Assembly (NCBI RefSeq): GCF_000696225.1
Contig: NZ_BAWN01000002.1
Span: forward strand, 1-33,893
Source: Serpentinimonas barnesii
GTDB taxonomy: Bacteria > Pseudomonadota > Gammaproteobacteria > Burkholderiales > Burkholderiaceae_C
Length of the DNA: 33,893 bases
Reading direction: 5' to 3'
Below are positions 7,349 through 13,967 of this stretch, one piece after another. A program made the position numbers and the translations under genes. The stretch's first letter is position 1, and the number at the start of each line of letters is the position of its first letter. The notes under the pieces were generated by a model. The model was not told the origin of the DNA. It made no database searches and saw nothing but the letters and a program-made list of their open reading frames with translations.

Positions 7349-8468
7349 GTGCAACTTCCTTGCAGGCACTGACCACATCAACAACCCGCCTTAACTCGGC
7401 TTCGGTCATGTAGGGGAATAGCGGCAAGTTTAGAACCGAGGCGCACAACTGGTCGCCCGCTTGGCCGCCGAAATGGCCTTTAAGGTAGGCGACTGCGCCA
7501 GGTTGCTTGGACATGACGCTAGGGTAGATGTTGCCGAAGCCGATGCCCTCAGTCTTGAGGCAAGTTTCCATCGCCGCTTTACGTGTGGGATCAGGCACAA
7601 GACAGACGTTGCAGTAGCCGTTTTCTTCATACCCGTCGGGCGCGCTCATCATCTGAATGCCGGTAGAAGGTAAATGCTTTTGGTAATAGGCCACAGCCTC
7701 ACGGCGGGAGGCGATGCGCGCATCAATGTGATCCAAAGATAAATTCAGAAAAGCAGCCTGCAGGGAGTCCAGGCGAGAGTTCCAGCCTACATCGCCGTAG
7801 CCGTAGTGCGCAGTACGACCGTGGTTACCGAGCCGACGCAACTTCTCCGCGAGCTCCGTGTCGTCTGTAAACACCGCACCACCGTCTCCGGCACCACCCA
7901 AAACCTTAGCTGGGTAGAAAGAGGTTGTTGAAATGTGGGCACCCTTGCAGATCGGTGCGCCCTGATAGCGCGCGCCAAAAGACTGGGCGCCATCTTCGAC
8001 CAAAACTACACCGTGTTTGCGGCACAAGGCGCGCAGATCCAGCAGCCTAGCGCTGCCCCAGCCATAAAGGTGCGCTACGAGTGCCGCCTTGGGTTGCAGC
8101 TTACGGATAGCTTGCTCAAATGCTTCGAAAGATACACCACCATCGCTGAGATCGGCATCGATAGTGACAGGATCGGCACCGACATTAACCACCGCCTCGA
8201 ATGTTGCCCAGAACGTCACGTTTGGCACAAGTACAGCATCGCCAATACCTACTCCTGCTGCGCGCAGTGCTAATTGTAAAGCGTCGGTTCCGTTAGCGCA
8301 TGCCACTGCGTGCTCTACCATAAGCAGCGAACTGAGGCGCTGCTCTAAATCAGAGACTTCTCTTCCTCCAATGAACTGAGCATCCAGGGACATTAGATGA
8401 AATTTTTCCATTAACGCCTTGTGAAAACCTGGTTCATACCGCTTTAGATCAATAAACGGAACGTTCAT
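7338..8468 (-). CDS. DegT/DnrJ/EryC1/StrS aminotransferase (WbpE/GnnB-type)
   Basis: This PLP aminotransferase probably converts the UDP-3-keto sugar to a 3-amino sugar. At 376 aa it is full length. It has the FIDLKRYEPGF N-terminus typical of WbpE/GnnB/WecE-like enzymes, the ANGTDALQLAL phosphate-binding loop, Asp in LVEDGAQSFGA (about 159) and the Schiff-base lysine in SFYPAKVLGGAGDGG (Lys188). With the acetyltransferase and dehydrogenase immediately downstream it forms a three-gene set for a UDP-2,3-diacetamido-2,3-dideoxy hexose. It is the first gene of the imported cassette. Upstream of the ATG are only about 130 bases before the broken ABC transporter, so the operon promoter should be there or further up. 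Confidence 0.9.
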   Translation of the reverse strand: MNVPFIDLKRYEPGFHKALMEKFHLMSLDAQFIGGREVSDLEQRLSSLLMVEHAVACANGTDALQLALRAAGVGIGDAVLVPNVTFWATFEAVVNVGADPVTIDADLSDGGVSFEAFEQAIRKLQPKAALVAHLYGWGSARLLDLRALCRKHGVVLVEDGAQSFGARYQGAPICKGAHISTTSFYPAKVLGGAGDGGAVFTDDTELAEKLRRLGNHGRTAHYGYGDVGWNSRLDSLQAAFLNLSLDHIDARIASRREAVAYYQKHLPSTGIQMMSAPDGYEENGYCNVCLVPDPTRKAAMETCLKTEGIGFGNIYPSVMSKQPGAVAYLKGHFGGQAGDQLCASVLNLPLFPYMTEAELRRVVDVVSACKEVAHVR

Positions 8469-8471
8469 TTT

Positions 8472-8603
8472 TTAAGTTCTTTCAAACAACATGCACCAAC
8501 GAACTTGGTAGGGACGAATTACTTGACAATCATCAAGTGAACATCTAAATCTACGTGTATTTAACACACACGCAATGAGTTTTTCATCAAATTTCGATCC
8601 CAT
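8472..8603 (-). other. 43-codon open frame between the cassette and the recombination junction
   Basis: A short AT-rich frame (starting MGSKFDEKLIACVLNTRR) ends in TAA three bases before the aminotransferase ATG. I recognise no domain. It overlaps, in another frame, the aberrant tail of the truncated ABC transporter. It could be a gene remnant carried in with the cassette or chance coding in a leader region. It is listed because it fills an otherwise unexplained interval; I do not claim that it is expressed. Confidence 0.2.
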
Positions 8604-9583
8604 AGTTCAAGATGAAGTGGATTTTGTCGGATATTCAGCAGCGGCAACATGCGCTGCGCGCCCAGTGCCAGCGCACCCAGCACCGGCAGCGCTGCGGCCA
8701 CACCTTGCTCTTGCTGGGTGAGGGCATAGGCCAAGGCGGCGATGAGCAAAATGCCCAGCGTCTCCACCACAAAGCGGGGGAACTGCCCCAGAAACATATT
8801 GGTGCCTTGGGCGTGCCGCAGCGCCAGATCGGCCTTGCGGTAAATGGCGCAGAAGGCGGGCTGGGTGCCGTCGAGCAACACATCGCGGATGCCGCCCAGC
8901 CCCTCTTGCAGGCTTTTGATAAGCTGGTTCGACTCGGTGGCTATCACTGCGCTGTTGCGCTCCAGCGGCTTGCGCGTGATCCCGATGACCAACAAGTAAA
9001 TGAGCCCAAAGCCCAGCATGGCCGCCAGCGCCACCGTGGTGTGAATGCTAAGCAGCAGCAGCAGGATGGCCACCAGCATTAAGCTGGCGCTGATAAGCCT
9101 GAGCGCCGGGTCGATGATTTGAAAAATGACCGTGTTCGACTTGGTCGAAATGCCCGTGATGACTTCGCTGCTGTTGCGCCCGGCGTGTACGCTGTAGGGC
9201 TGGTACAGTGTGCGGCGGTAGATGTCGATGCTGATGTCGGCCCCGGCAGCGAACGAGAGCCGGGTGCTAACCCACAGCAGGCACAGCCGGATGACACCCG
9301 CCAGCAGCACCGCAGCACCAAACGCCAAGGTGATGGGAAGCAGCAGCTCGGAAGGCTGCGTGAGGCCCAAGGCATCGATAAAGGGGCTGGCGGCTTCGAG
9401 CTGAAACACGCGCTCGGGCGCGATCATGATGCTCAAAAACGGCAACACCGCCGCAATGCTCACCACCTCGGCAAAGGCAGCCAGCACCATGAGCACCAAC
9501 AGCAGCGCAAACTGGCGCCGCCGCCTTGGGGCAAGCACGCGCCAGAGCGCGCGCAATGAGGCCAATTGACCGGGAACTAGCAT
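8561..9583 (-). pseudogene. Truncated ABC-type flippase/exporter: membrane domain without ATPase
   Basis: The frame encodes the transmembrane half of a PglK/MsbA-like ABC exporter. It begins MLVPGQLASLRALWRVLAPRR, has six hydrophobic segments, and keeps the coupling-region sequence KSLQEGLGGIRDVLLDGTQ. It runs to GALALGAQRMLPLL at about position 8635. In intact relatives the protein then continues (Q-x-Y, linker, Walker A, LSGGQ, Walker B) for roughly 250 more residues. Here the reading switches abruptly to an unrelated AT-rich tail (NIRQNPLHLELWDRN...) and stops at 8561. No nucleotide-binding domain is present, so it cannot hydrolyse ATP. I choose the ATG at 9583, 13 bases after the wzz stop; an in-frame start at 9652 lies inside wzz. 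The break is the edge of the imported polysaccharide cassette. Confidence 0.85.
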
Positions 9584-9596
9584 GAAAACCAGGGGT

Positions 9597-10436
9597 TCAG
9601 GCCTTGGGTTTGCTGGCCTTGGCCTTGGCCACAAACTCCAGCCCAAAGGCAAGCATGACGCCGCCCATTAGCCCCAACAGAGCCGCTATGGCCAGCACCA
9701 GTGCCTTTTTGGGCTCAGAGGGTTGAGTGGGGGCCACAATTTCGCCCAAGAGCACAGTGGGGCGGCTTTGCAGCGGCCCTAGCTGCTGCGACAGGCGCAG
9801 GCGTTCGGCATCGAGCTCGTTGATGGTGTTGCTCAGTGGGCCGCGCTCCATCATCACCAGCGAAGCCTGCACCGGGTTGCGCTCCTTGAGCTGCTCGATG
9901 AGCTGGGTGATCTCGTCGTACTGCTTTTGCAGCGCACTGCGCCTCTCTTCGAGGGTGCGGAGGCGCTCGTTGATCAGGGTAAGGTTGGCTTGAAAGTTTG
10001 TGGCGTGTGTGCGCTGGACCTCGGCCACCACCTCTTGCAGAAATTGAGCGGCTTGCTCGGGCGTATCGGCCTCGGCGGTAAGCTGCAGCGTGGTGGTAGA
10101 ACCCCTTTCCACCGCTGCCTGGGTGATGAACGGCCGTGGCCGGTTGACCCCTTGAGAGATATTTTCGCCATGCGCCGCCATGACTCGGCTCGTCAGCTCA
10201 TTGATATTTTCAAGCAGAACAGGTTGCCCGGGATTAACACTAAACTGCCCTACCCGCAGCAAGGTGCTGGCTTGATAAACCGGCGCCTTGATGAAAGCGT
10301 AGGCGGCGCCAACGCCCACACAGACCGCAAAACTGATGAATATCAGCCACTTACGGCCAGCCAAAATTTCCCACAGTTCGAGCAGGCTGATTTCGTCGTC
10401 GTCATGGGTTGGGTGGCTGGCTGGCTGAGATTGCAT
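9597..10436 (-). CDS. wzz: Wzz-family polysaccharide chain-length determinant
   Basis: This is an inner-membrane polysaccharide co-polymerase that sets the number of repeats added by Wzy. The 279-aa protein has the expected plan: a short cytoplasmic N-terminus with DDDEISLLELWEIL, TM1 (WLIFISFAVCVGVGAAYAFI, about 30-50), a long periplasmic stretch with coiled-coil potential (about residues 140-200), a proline-rich segment before TM2, and TM2 (ALVLAIAALLGLMGGVMLAFGLEF) near the C-terminus, ending in a Lys-rich tail. It lacks the tyrosine-kinase domain of Wzc-type proteins. It is GC-rich like the chromosome, so it belongs to the resident locus. Upstream, only 51 bases separate it from the VapC stop, so any dedicated promoter must lie there or inside the toxin gene. 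Confidence 0.88.
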   Translation of the reverse strand: MQSQPASHPTHDDDEISLLELWEILAGRKWLIFISFAVCVGVGAAYAFIKAPVYQASTLLRVGQFSVNPGQPVLLENINELTSRVMAAHGENISQGVNRPRPFITQAAVERGSTTTLQLTAEADTPEQAAQFLQEVVAEVQRTHATNFQANLTLINERLRTLEERRSALQKQYDEITQLIEQLKERNPVQASLVMMERGPLSNTINELDAERLRLSQQLGPLQSRPTVLLGEIVAPTQPSEPKKALVLAIAALLGLMGGVMLAFGLEFVAKAKASKPKA

Positions 10437-10487
10437 GGAAAGGTGTAGATTGTTTGATGGGCGTGGCGTAATGGCCGCTTCTAGGGC

Positions 10488-10922
10488 TCAATGCGGTTGC
10501 CAGGGGTTGACGAGTGACAAGCCCTCGATGCCTGCAAAATCTTTCGTGTTACGGGTCACCAGGCAAAGCCCTTGTGCCAGCGCGATGGCAGCGATCTGGG
10601 CATCAGCCGTGTCGATGGGACGCCCATCGCGCTGCCTTTGTGACCTGACCAAAGCATAAGATCCAGCGGCAAAACGGTCGAAGTTGAGGCAACGCCCGTC
10701 AAAGTCTTCCTCAAAAAGGGCATCAGCCGCTGCTGCCAGTGCGCTCCGACGTTTGCCATCTGGCAAAAAGGCGATGCCAGCCAGTATCTCGGCCTGAGTG
10801 ATCACGCTGGTGTTCAGTTGATCTGCACTTTGGCCAGCAAACCAGCCCAGCACTTCTGGGGCAGGCGTGGTGCGCATGAGCTCCGACAAGACGTTGGTGT
10901 CCAGCAAAAACCCCGCACTCAT
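10488..10922 (-). CDS. vapC: VapC/FitB-like PIN-domain toxin
   Basis: This is a predicted ribonuclease toxin of a type II toxin-antitoxin pair (144 aa). The PIN fold acidic residues are visible: LLDTNVLSELMR (first Asp), the Glu in SVITQAEILAGI, and IDTADAQIAAIAL plus VTRNTKDFAGI (the last Asps). The combination NTKDFAGIEGLSLVNPW at the end is typical of the FitB/VapC branch common in Proteobacteria. Its ATG overlaps the antitoxin stop by four bases (ATGA), the standard coupling. It lies inside what used to be a polysaccharide locus, between wzz and a fossil acetyltransferase. Such modules often mark sites of gene exchange, and that reading is an inference. Confidence 0.9.
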   Translation of the reverse strand: MSAGFLLDTNVLSELMRTTPAPEVLGWFAGQSADQLNTSVITQAEILAGIAFLPDGKRRSALAAAADALFEEDFDGRCLNFDRFAAGSYALVRSQRQRDGRPIDTADAQIAAIALAQGLCLVTRNTKDFAGIEGLSLVNPWQPH

Positions 10923-11176
10923 GAGGGATCGAAATCGGGCACAGGCCTGGCGGGCTGGCGAGAGGGCAAGACAATATGTTCTGCCTCAAGGCCCTTGAAG
11001 CGCTGGTGGATGCGCGTCGCAAAATCTAGGCCACTGGTGGAGGTGGATTCCCCTGCCAGCGTGCGCTGAAGAATGTTGCGAACCTCTTGTTCCATGGACA
11101 GACCGTGCCTGGCTGCACGAAGACGCAGACGGGCTTTGAGCTCGACGTCAAGGTTGCGGATGGTGATGCTGCTCAT
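10919..11176 (-). CDS. vapB: FitA/VapB-like ribbon-helix-helix antitoxin
   Basis: This 85-aa antitoxin has an Arc-type ribbon-helix-helix N-terminus (MSSITIRNLDVELKARLRLRAARHGLSMEQEVRNIL) that should bind the operon's own promoter. A C-terminal tail rich in Pro/Arg (SRQPARPVPDFDP) would wrap the toxin. The N-terminal sequence is the FitA pattern. A small inverted repeat (CAATG-N4-CATTG) lies at 11200-11213, about 24 bases upstream of the ATG, and could be the operator. Translation of the toxin is coupled through the ATGA overlap. Confidence 0.88.
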   Translation of the reverse strand: MSSITIRNLDVELKARLRLRAARHGLSMEQEVRNILQRTLAGESTSTSGLDFATRIHQRFKGLEAEHIVLPSRQPARPVPDFDPS

Positions 11177-11179
11177 AAA

Positions 11180-11333
11180 TCAGCCCTTACGAATGCCTTC
11201 AATGATTGCATTGTAATCACTGTAGCGCCCCTCGCCCTGCAGCGACAGCGGAATCTGCTCGCCAAATTCGCTCATCCAACCCACCTGCCGCGCAGGCACA
11301 CCCACCATGAGGGCGTAGGGCTTGATTTTTTGA
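11180..11333 (-). pseudogene. C-terminal fossil of a WbpD-like sugar acetyltransferase
   Basis: Read on the minus strand, this stretch encodes [25 protein letters not shown] followed by IPLSLQGEG. That is the conserved C-terminal end of long WbpD-type UDP-sugar 3-N-acetyltransferases (cap [19 protein letters not shown]). Upstream of about 11333 the frame loses all resemblance to the hexapeptide helix, so at least three quarters of the gene is gone. After GEG the sequence also departs ([15 protein letters not shown]) and stops three bases before the VapB ATG; this tail may belong to the 5' flank of the toxin-antitoxin module. The fragment is GC-rich and therefore from the resident locus, unlike the intact enzyme at 6845-7348. 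Confidence 0.7.
11200..11213 (-). promoter_or_regulatory. Candidate VapB operator (inverted repeat)
   Basis: A 14-base inverted repeat, CAATG-ATTG-CATTG, sits about 24 bases upstream of the antitoxin ATG, where FitA/VapB autoregulatory sites are expected. The arms are only five bases, so chance occurrence is possible. Confidence 0.3.
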
Positions 11334-11439
11334 TGTGCGCGGCCGTTTGGGCACTGTTCAGGCACGCTACCGCCGTGCCGTGTCACGATCGGCAAGCGCG
11401 TTTGGTGGGATATGCAGGTGTTGCATGGATTGTGCCACA

Positions 11440-11460
11440 GGGCAGGTGGGCGCCCTGCCC
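11440..11460. other. Hairpin upstream of glcD
   Basis: GGGCAGG (11440-11446) pairs with CCTGCCC (11454-11460) over a seven-base loop, ending 20 bases before the glcD start codon. No T-run follows. It may be a leftover terminator stem or a structure in the glcD leader; the function is open. Confidence 0.25.
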
Positions 11461-11480
11461 ATGCCCTACACTGCTGCACC

Positions 11481-12977
11481 ATGAACACCGCCCCTGCCCC
11501 GATCAGCCCCAGCGCACGCGCCCAGCGCCAAGCCGAGGTGGTGCGCGCGCTGGCCGCCGTGCTGCCCAGCCACGCCCTGCTGCACACGCCCGAAGACACC
11601 ACGCCCTACGAATGCGATGGCCTGACCGCCTACCGCGAGCGCGCGCTGGCGGTGGCGCTGCCCGAAACCTACGAGCAGGTGCAGGCGGTGCTGCGCACCT
11701 GCCATTTGCTTGAGGTGCCGGTGGTGGCGCGTGGGGCCGGCACGGGCCTGTCGGGCGGTGCCATGCCGCACGCCTTGGGCGTGACGCTAAGCTTGGCCAA
11801 ATTTAACCGCATTCTGCGCATCGACCCGCTGGCCCAGACCGCCGTGGTGCAGGCCGGGGTGCGCAACCTAGCGGTGAGCGAGGCCGCCGCCGCCCACGGC
11901 CTGTATTACGCGCCCGACCCGAGCAGCCAGATTGCCTGCACCATCGGCGGCAACGTGGCCGAAAACTCGGGCGGCGTACACTGCCTGAAATACGGCCTGA
12001 CGCTGCACAACGTGTTGCAAGTGGATGGCTTTACCATGGCCGGTGAGCCGCTGCGCCTGGGCGGCACCGCCTTCGACAGCCCGGGGCTGGACCTGCTGGC
12101 GCTGCTGGTGGGCAGCGAGGGCATGCTGGCGGTGGTGAGCGAGATCACCCTGCGCTTAACGCCGCGCCCGCAACTGGCGCGCTGCATCATGGCCAGCTTC
12201 GACGACGTGCGCCAGGCCGGCGCTGCGGTGGCGGGCGTGATTGCGGCGGGCATTATTCCGGCCGGGCTGGAGATGATGGACAAGCCCATGACCGCCGCCG
12301 TGGAAGATTTTGTGCACGCGGGCTACGACCTTGAGGCCGCCGCCATTTTGCTGTGCGAGAGCGACGGCACTCCCGAAGAGGTGGAAGAAGAGATAGGCCG
12401 CATGAGCGCGGTGCTGCGCGACTGTGGCGCGCGCGCCATTGCCGTGAGCCAGAGCGAGGCCGAGCGGCTGCGCTTTTGGAGCGGGCGCAAAAACGCCTTT
12501 CCGGCCTCGGGCCGCATCAGCCCCGACTACATGTGCATGGACAGCACCATTCCGCGCAAGCGCCTGGCCGACATCCTGCTGGCGATCCAGGCCATGGAGC
12601 AAAAATACGGCCTGCGCTGCGCCAATGTGTTCCACGCCGGCGACGGCAACCTGCACCCCCTGATTTTGTTCGACGCCAGCGACCCGGACCAACTGCGCCG
12701 CTGCGAGCTGTTCGGAGCCGACATTCTGGAAACCAGCGTGGCCATGGGCGGCACCATCACCGGCGAGCACGGCGTGGGGGTGGAAAAGCTGAACTCGATG
12801 TGCGTGCAGTTCAGCCCCGAGGAGCGCGAGCAGATGTTTGGCGTCAAGCGCGCCTTCGACCCCAAAGGCCTGCTCAACCCCGGCAAGGTGATCCCCACCC
12901 TGCACCGCTGCGCCGAGTACGGCAAGATGCTGGTGCGCGGCGGCCGGCTGGCGTTTGCGGAGCTGGAGCGGTTTTAG
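11481..12977 (+). CDS. glcD: FAD-linked oxidase, glycolate oxidase subunit GlcD-like
   Basis: This flavoprotein probably oxidises glycolate or D-lactate to the 2-keto acid. It has a PCMH-type FAD domain with the signature [16 protein letters not shown] (about 80-95), the segment [21 protein letters not shown], and a C-terminal FAD-oxidase domain with [13 protein letters not shown] and [12 protein letters not shown]. The start at 11481 gives 498 aa, the usual GlcD length; an in-frame start at 11412 would add a sequence that does not resemble the family. The GlcE and GlcF partners are not adjacent, so it could also be a stand-alone D-2-hydroxyacid dehydrogenase. In an autotroph it would recover carbon from phosphoglycolate, which fits the bicarbonate-uptake genes at the other end, but that link is inference. 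Confidence 0.9.
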   Translation: MNTAPAPISPSARAQRQAEVVRALAAVLPSHALLHTPEDTTPYECDGLTAYRERALAVALPETYEQVQAVLRTCHLLEVPVVARGAGTGLSGGAMPHALGVTLSLAKFNRILRIDPLAQTAVVQAGVRNLAVSEAAAAHGLYYAPDPSSQIACTIGGNVAENSGGVHCLKYGLTLHNVLQVDGFTMAGEPLRLGGTAFDSPGLDLLALLVGSEGMLAVVSEITLRLTPRPQLARCIMASFDDVRQAGAAVAGVIAAGIIPAGLEMMDKPMTAAVEDFVHAGYDLEAAAILLCESDGTPEEVEEEIGRMSAVLRDCGARAIAVSQSEAERLRFWSGRKNAFPASGRISPDYMCMDSTIPRKRLADILLAIQAMEQKYGLRCANVFHAGDGNLHPLILFDASDPDQLRRCELFGADILETSVAMGGTITGEHGVGVEKLNSMCVQFSPEEREQMFGVKRAFDPKGLLNPGKVIPTLHRCAEYGKMLVRGGRLAFAELERF

Positions 12978-12981
12978 GCGC

Positions 12982-13019
12982 GGCCGGATCGGCTACAGTG
13001 TGGCCATGATGCCCGCCGC
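12982..13019 (+). repeat. 38-bp direct repeat, copy 1 (left border of the HepT/MntA module)
   Basis: This copy matches 13930-13967 with two mismatches. Both contain GGCCGGATCGGCTACAGT followed by a GGCCATGAT core. It ends exactly at the hepT stop codon. The second copy contains the ATG of the sensor kinase gene, so this copy looks like a duplicated kinase start left behind when the module was inserted. Confidence 0.85.
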
Positions 13020-13490
13020 TCAGGGCGCCTGCACACGCTTGATGAGTGACTCGCAATAGACTGCGGCCTGCTTGGCGATCTGGTCCAACTCGGGGGCAAG
13101 CATGAAGACGGCCTCATAGATTTCGGCCATTTTGTCTGCTGCGTATTCGTGCGCGATCAGATTGCGCAGTTCGCGGATGCGCACAAGCACCTCGGCACGA
13201 TTGACCCAAGCGCGCTTTTCCGCACGGTATATTCGATCCAGCACACTGCCCGATGGCGTGAGCTCGATTTCATCGACCAGCCGCATCACGCGTTGTATCA
13301 GCATGTCGGCCAAACGTGCAAAGCGGCTGGCAAGGGACTCCAGCCGTTCAAGTTCCTCGGACGACATTTCATCCCGCACACGCTGGATCAGCTCCCGCGT
13401 GCGCTCCATCGAAAATCTCAGATGGGCCGATGCGGACTGCAAATTTTCACATTCTTCAAGCAGCAAAAGAATTTTGTCGGGGTGGGTCAC
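13020..13490 (-). CDS. hepT: HepT-like toxin (HEPN ribonuclease) of a HepT/MntA module
   Basis: This 156-aa all-helical protein ends with the HEPN RNase motif R-x4-H-x-Y visible as RNLIAHEY (about residue 112). In MntA/HepT systems this protein cleaves RNA, and the partner nucleotidyltransferase silences it by adding AMP to the motif tyrosine. The start is a GTG at 13490 that overlaps the mntA stop (GTGA), so the antitoxin is translated first. Length and helix content match HepT (formerly DUF86). The middle (SSEELERLESLASRFARLADMLIQRVMRL) is the expected HEPN four-helix bundle. The stop codon abuts a 38-bp direct repeat. Confidence 0.88.
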   Translation of the reverse strand: MTHPDKILLLLEECENLQSASAHLRFSMERTRELIQRVRDEMSSEELERLESLASRFARLADMLIQRVMRLVDEIELTPSGSVLDRIYRAEKRAWVNRAEVLVRIRELRNLIAHEYAADKMAEIYEAVFMLAPELDQIAKQAAVYCESLIKRVQAP

Positions 13491-13768
13491 AGCCGCACCC
13501 CTTCTCTGGCTGCAATGCGTGCAAAGGGCTTGGAAAGATCGGGGAAGACCACGAGATCGATCTGCCGCTCACCCAGTTTCCGGTGCAGGTCGGCAAGAAT
13601 ATCGAGCCGCTCCCACAAGCCTATAGCCTTGGAAAGCACCAGAATGTCAAGGTCGCCGCCACGCGCACCATCGTCAACACGAGAGCCAAACAGGTAGATG
13701 GCCGCCGACGGATCGCGTGCCGCGATGGCTCGTGTGATTTCGGTGCGTTGGTCTGGGGTGAGGCGCAT
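13487..13768 (-). CDS. mntA: MntA-like minimal nucleotidyltransferase antitoxin
   Basis: This 93-aa nucleotidyltransferase has the catalytic pattern GSRVDDGARGGDLDILV (GS...DxD) and a third acidic residue in QIDLVVFPD. Proteins of this type attach AMP to the HepT tyrosine and neutralise the toxin. I start it at the ATG at 13768 (MRLTPDQRTEI...), which gives the usual MntA length; an in-frame start at 13834 adds 22 residues unlike the family. It is coupled to hepT by a 4-base overlap. A perfect 7+7 palindrome at 13835-13858 lies about 67 bases upstream and is the best candidate for its operator. Confidence 0.88.
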   Translation of the reverse strand: MRLTPDQRTEITRAIAARDPSAAIYLFGSRVDDGARGGDLDILVLSKAIGLWERLDILADLHRKLGERQIDLVVFPDLSKPFARIAAREGVRL

Positions 13769-13834
13769 GATGGGCAAGAAGCGGGGCCAGCCCAAGCTGC
13801 TGCCCGGGTGCGCGCTGCAGGGCTGGAACACCAT

Positions 13835-13858
13835 TGTGCCATAGGGTAATTTGGCACA
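13835..13858. promoter_or_regulatory. Perfect palindrome TGTGCCA-N10-TGGCACA
   Basis: Seven-base arms are separated by ten bases between the divergent mntA and sensor kinase genes. The layout (two half-sites one helical turn apart) is what a dimeric repressor would bind. It lies 67 bases before the mntA ATG and about 95 bases before the kinase ATG. No regulator gene is adjacent. The interval is inside the inserted module, so it more likely serves mntA/hepT. Confidence 0.5.
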
Positions 13859-13929
13859 CTATCGGCACCATCGGGGGCAGACCTCGGCTTGCCATGCGCC
13901 GCCTCCAAGCAGGCGCCTTTGGGCGCCTT

Positions 13930-13967
13930 GGCCGGATCGGCTACAGTCTGGCCATGATCCCCGCCGC
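13930..13967 (+). repeat. 38-bp direct repeat, copy 2 (right border of the module)
   Basis: This is the partner of 12982-13019, 948 bases away, with two mismatches. It spans the start codon (13954) and first codons of the kinase gene, so this copy is probably the native one. Confidence 0.85.

Noticed and set aside
11440-11460. Terminator before glcD
   Set aside because: The stem is good but no T-run follows on either strand, so it is listed only as a hairpin.
13834-13953. 40-residue extension of the sensor kinase
   Set aside because: It runs through the palindrome and the inserted toxin-antitoxin module. The ATG inside the direct repeat is the native start.
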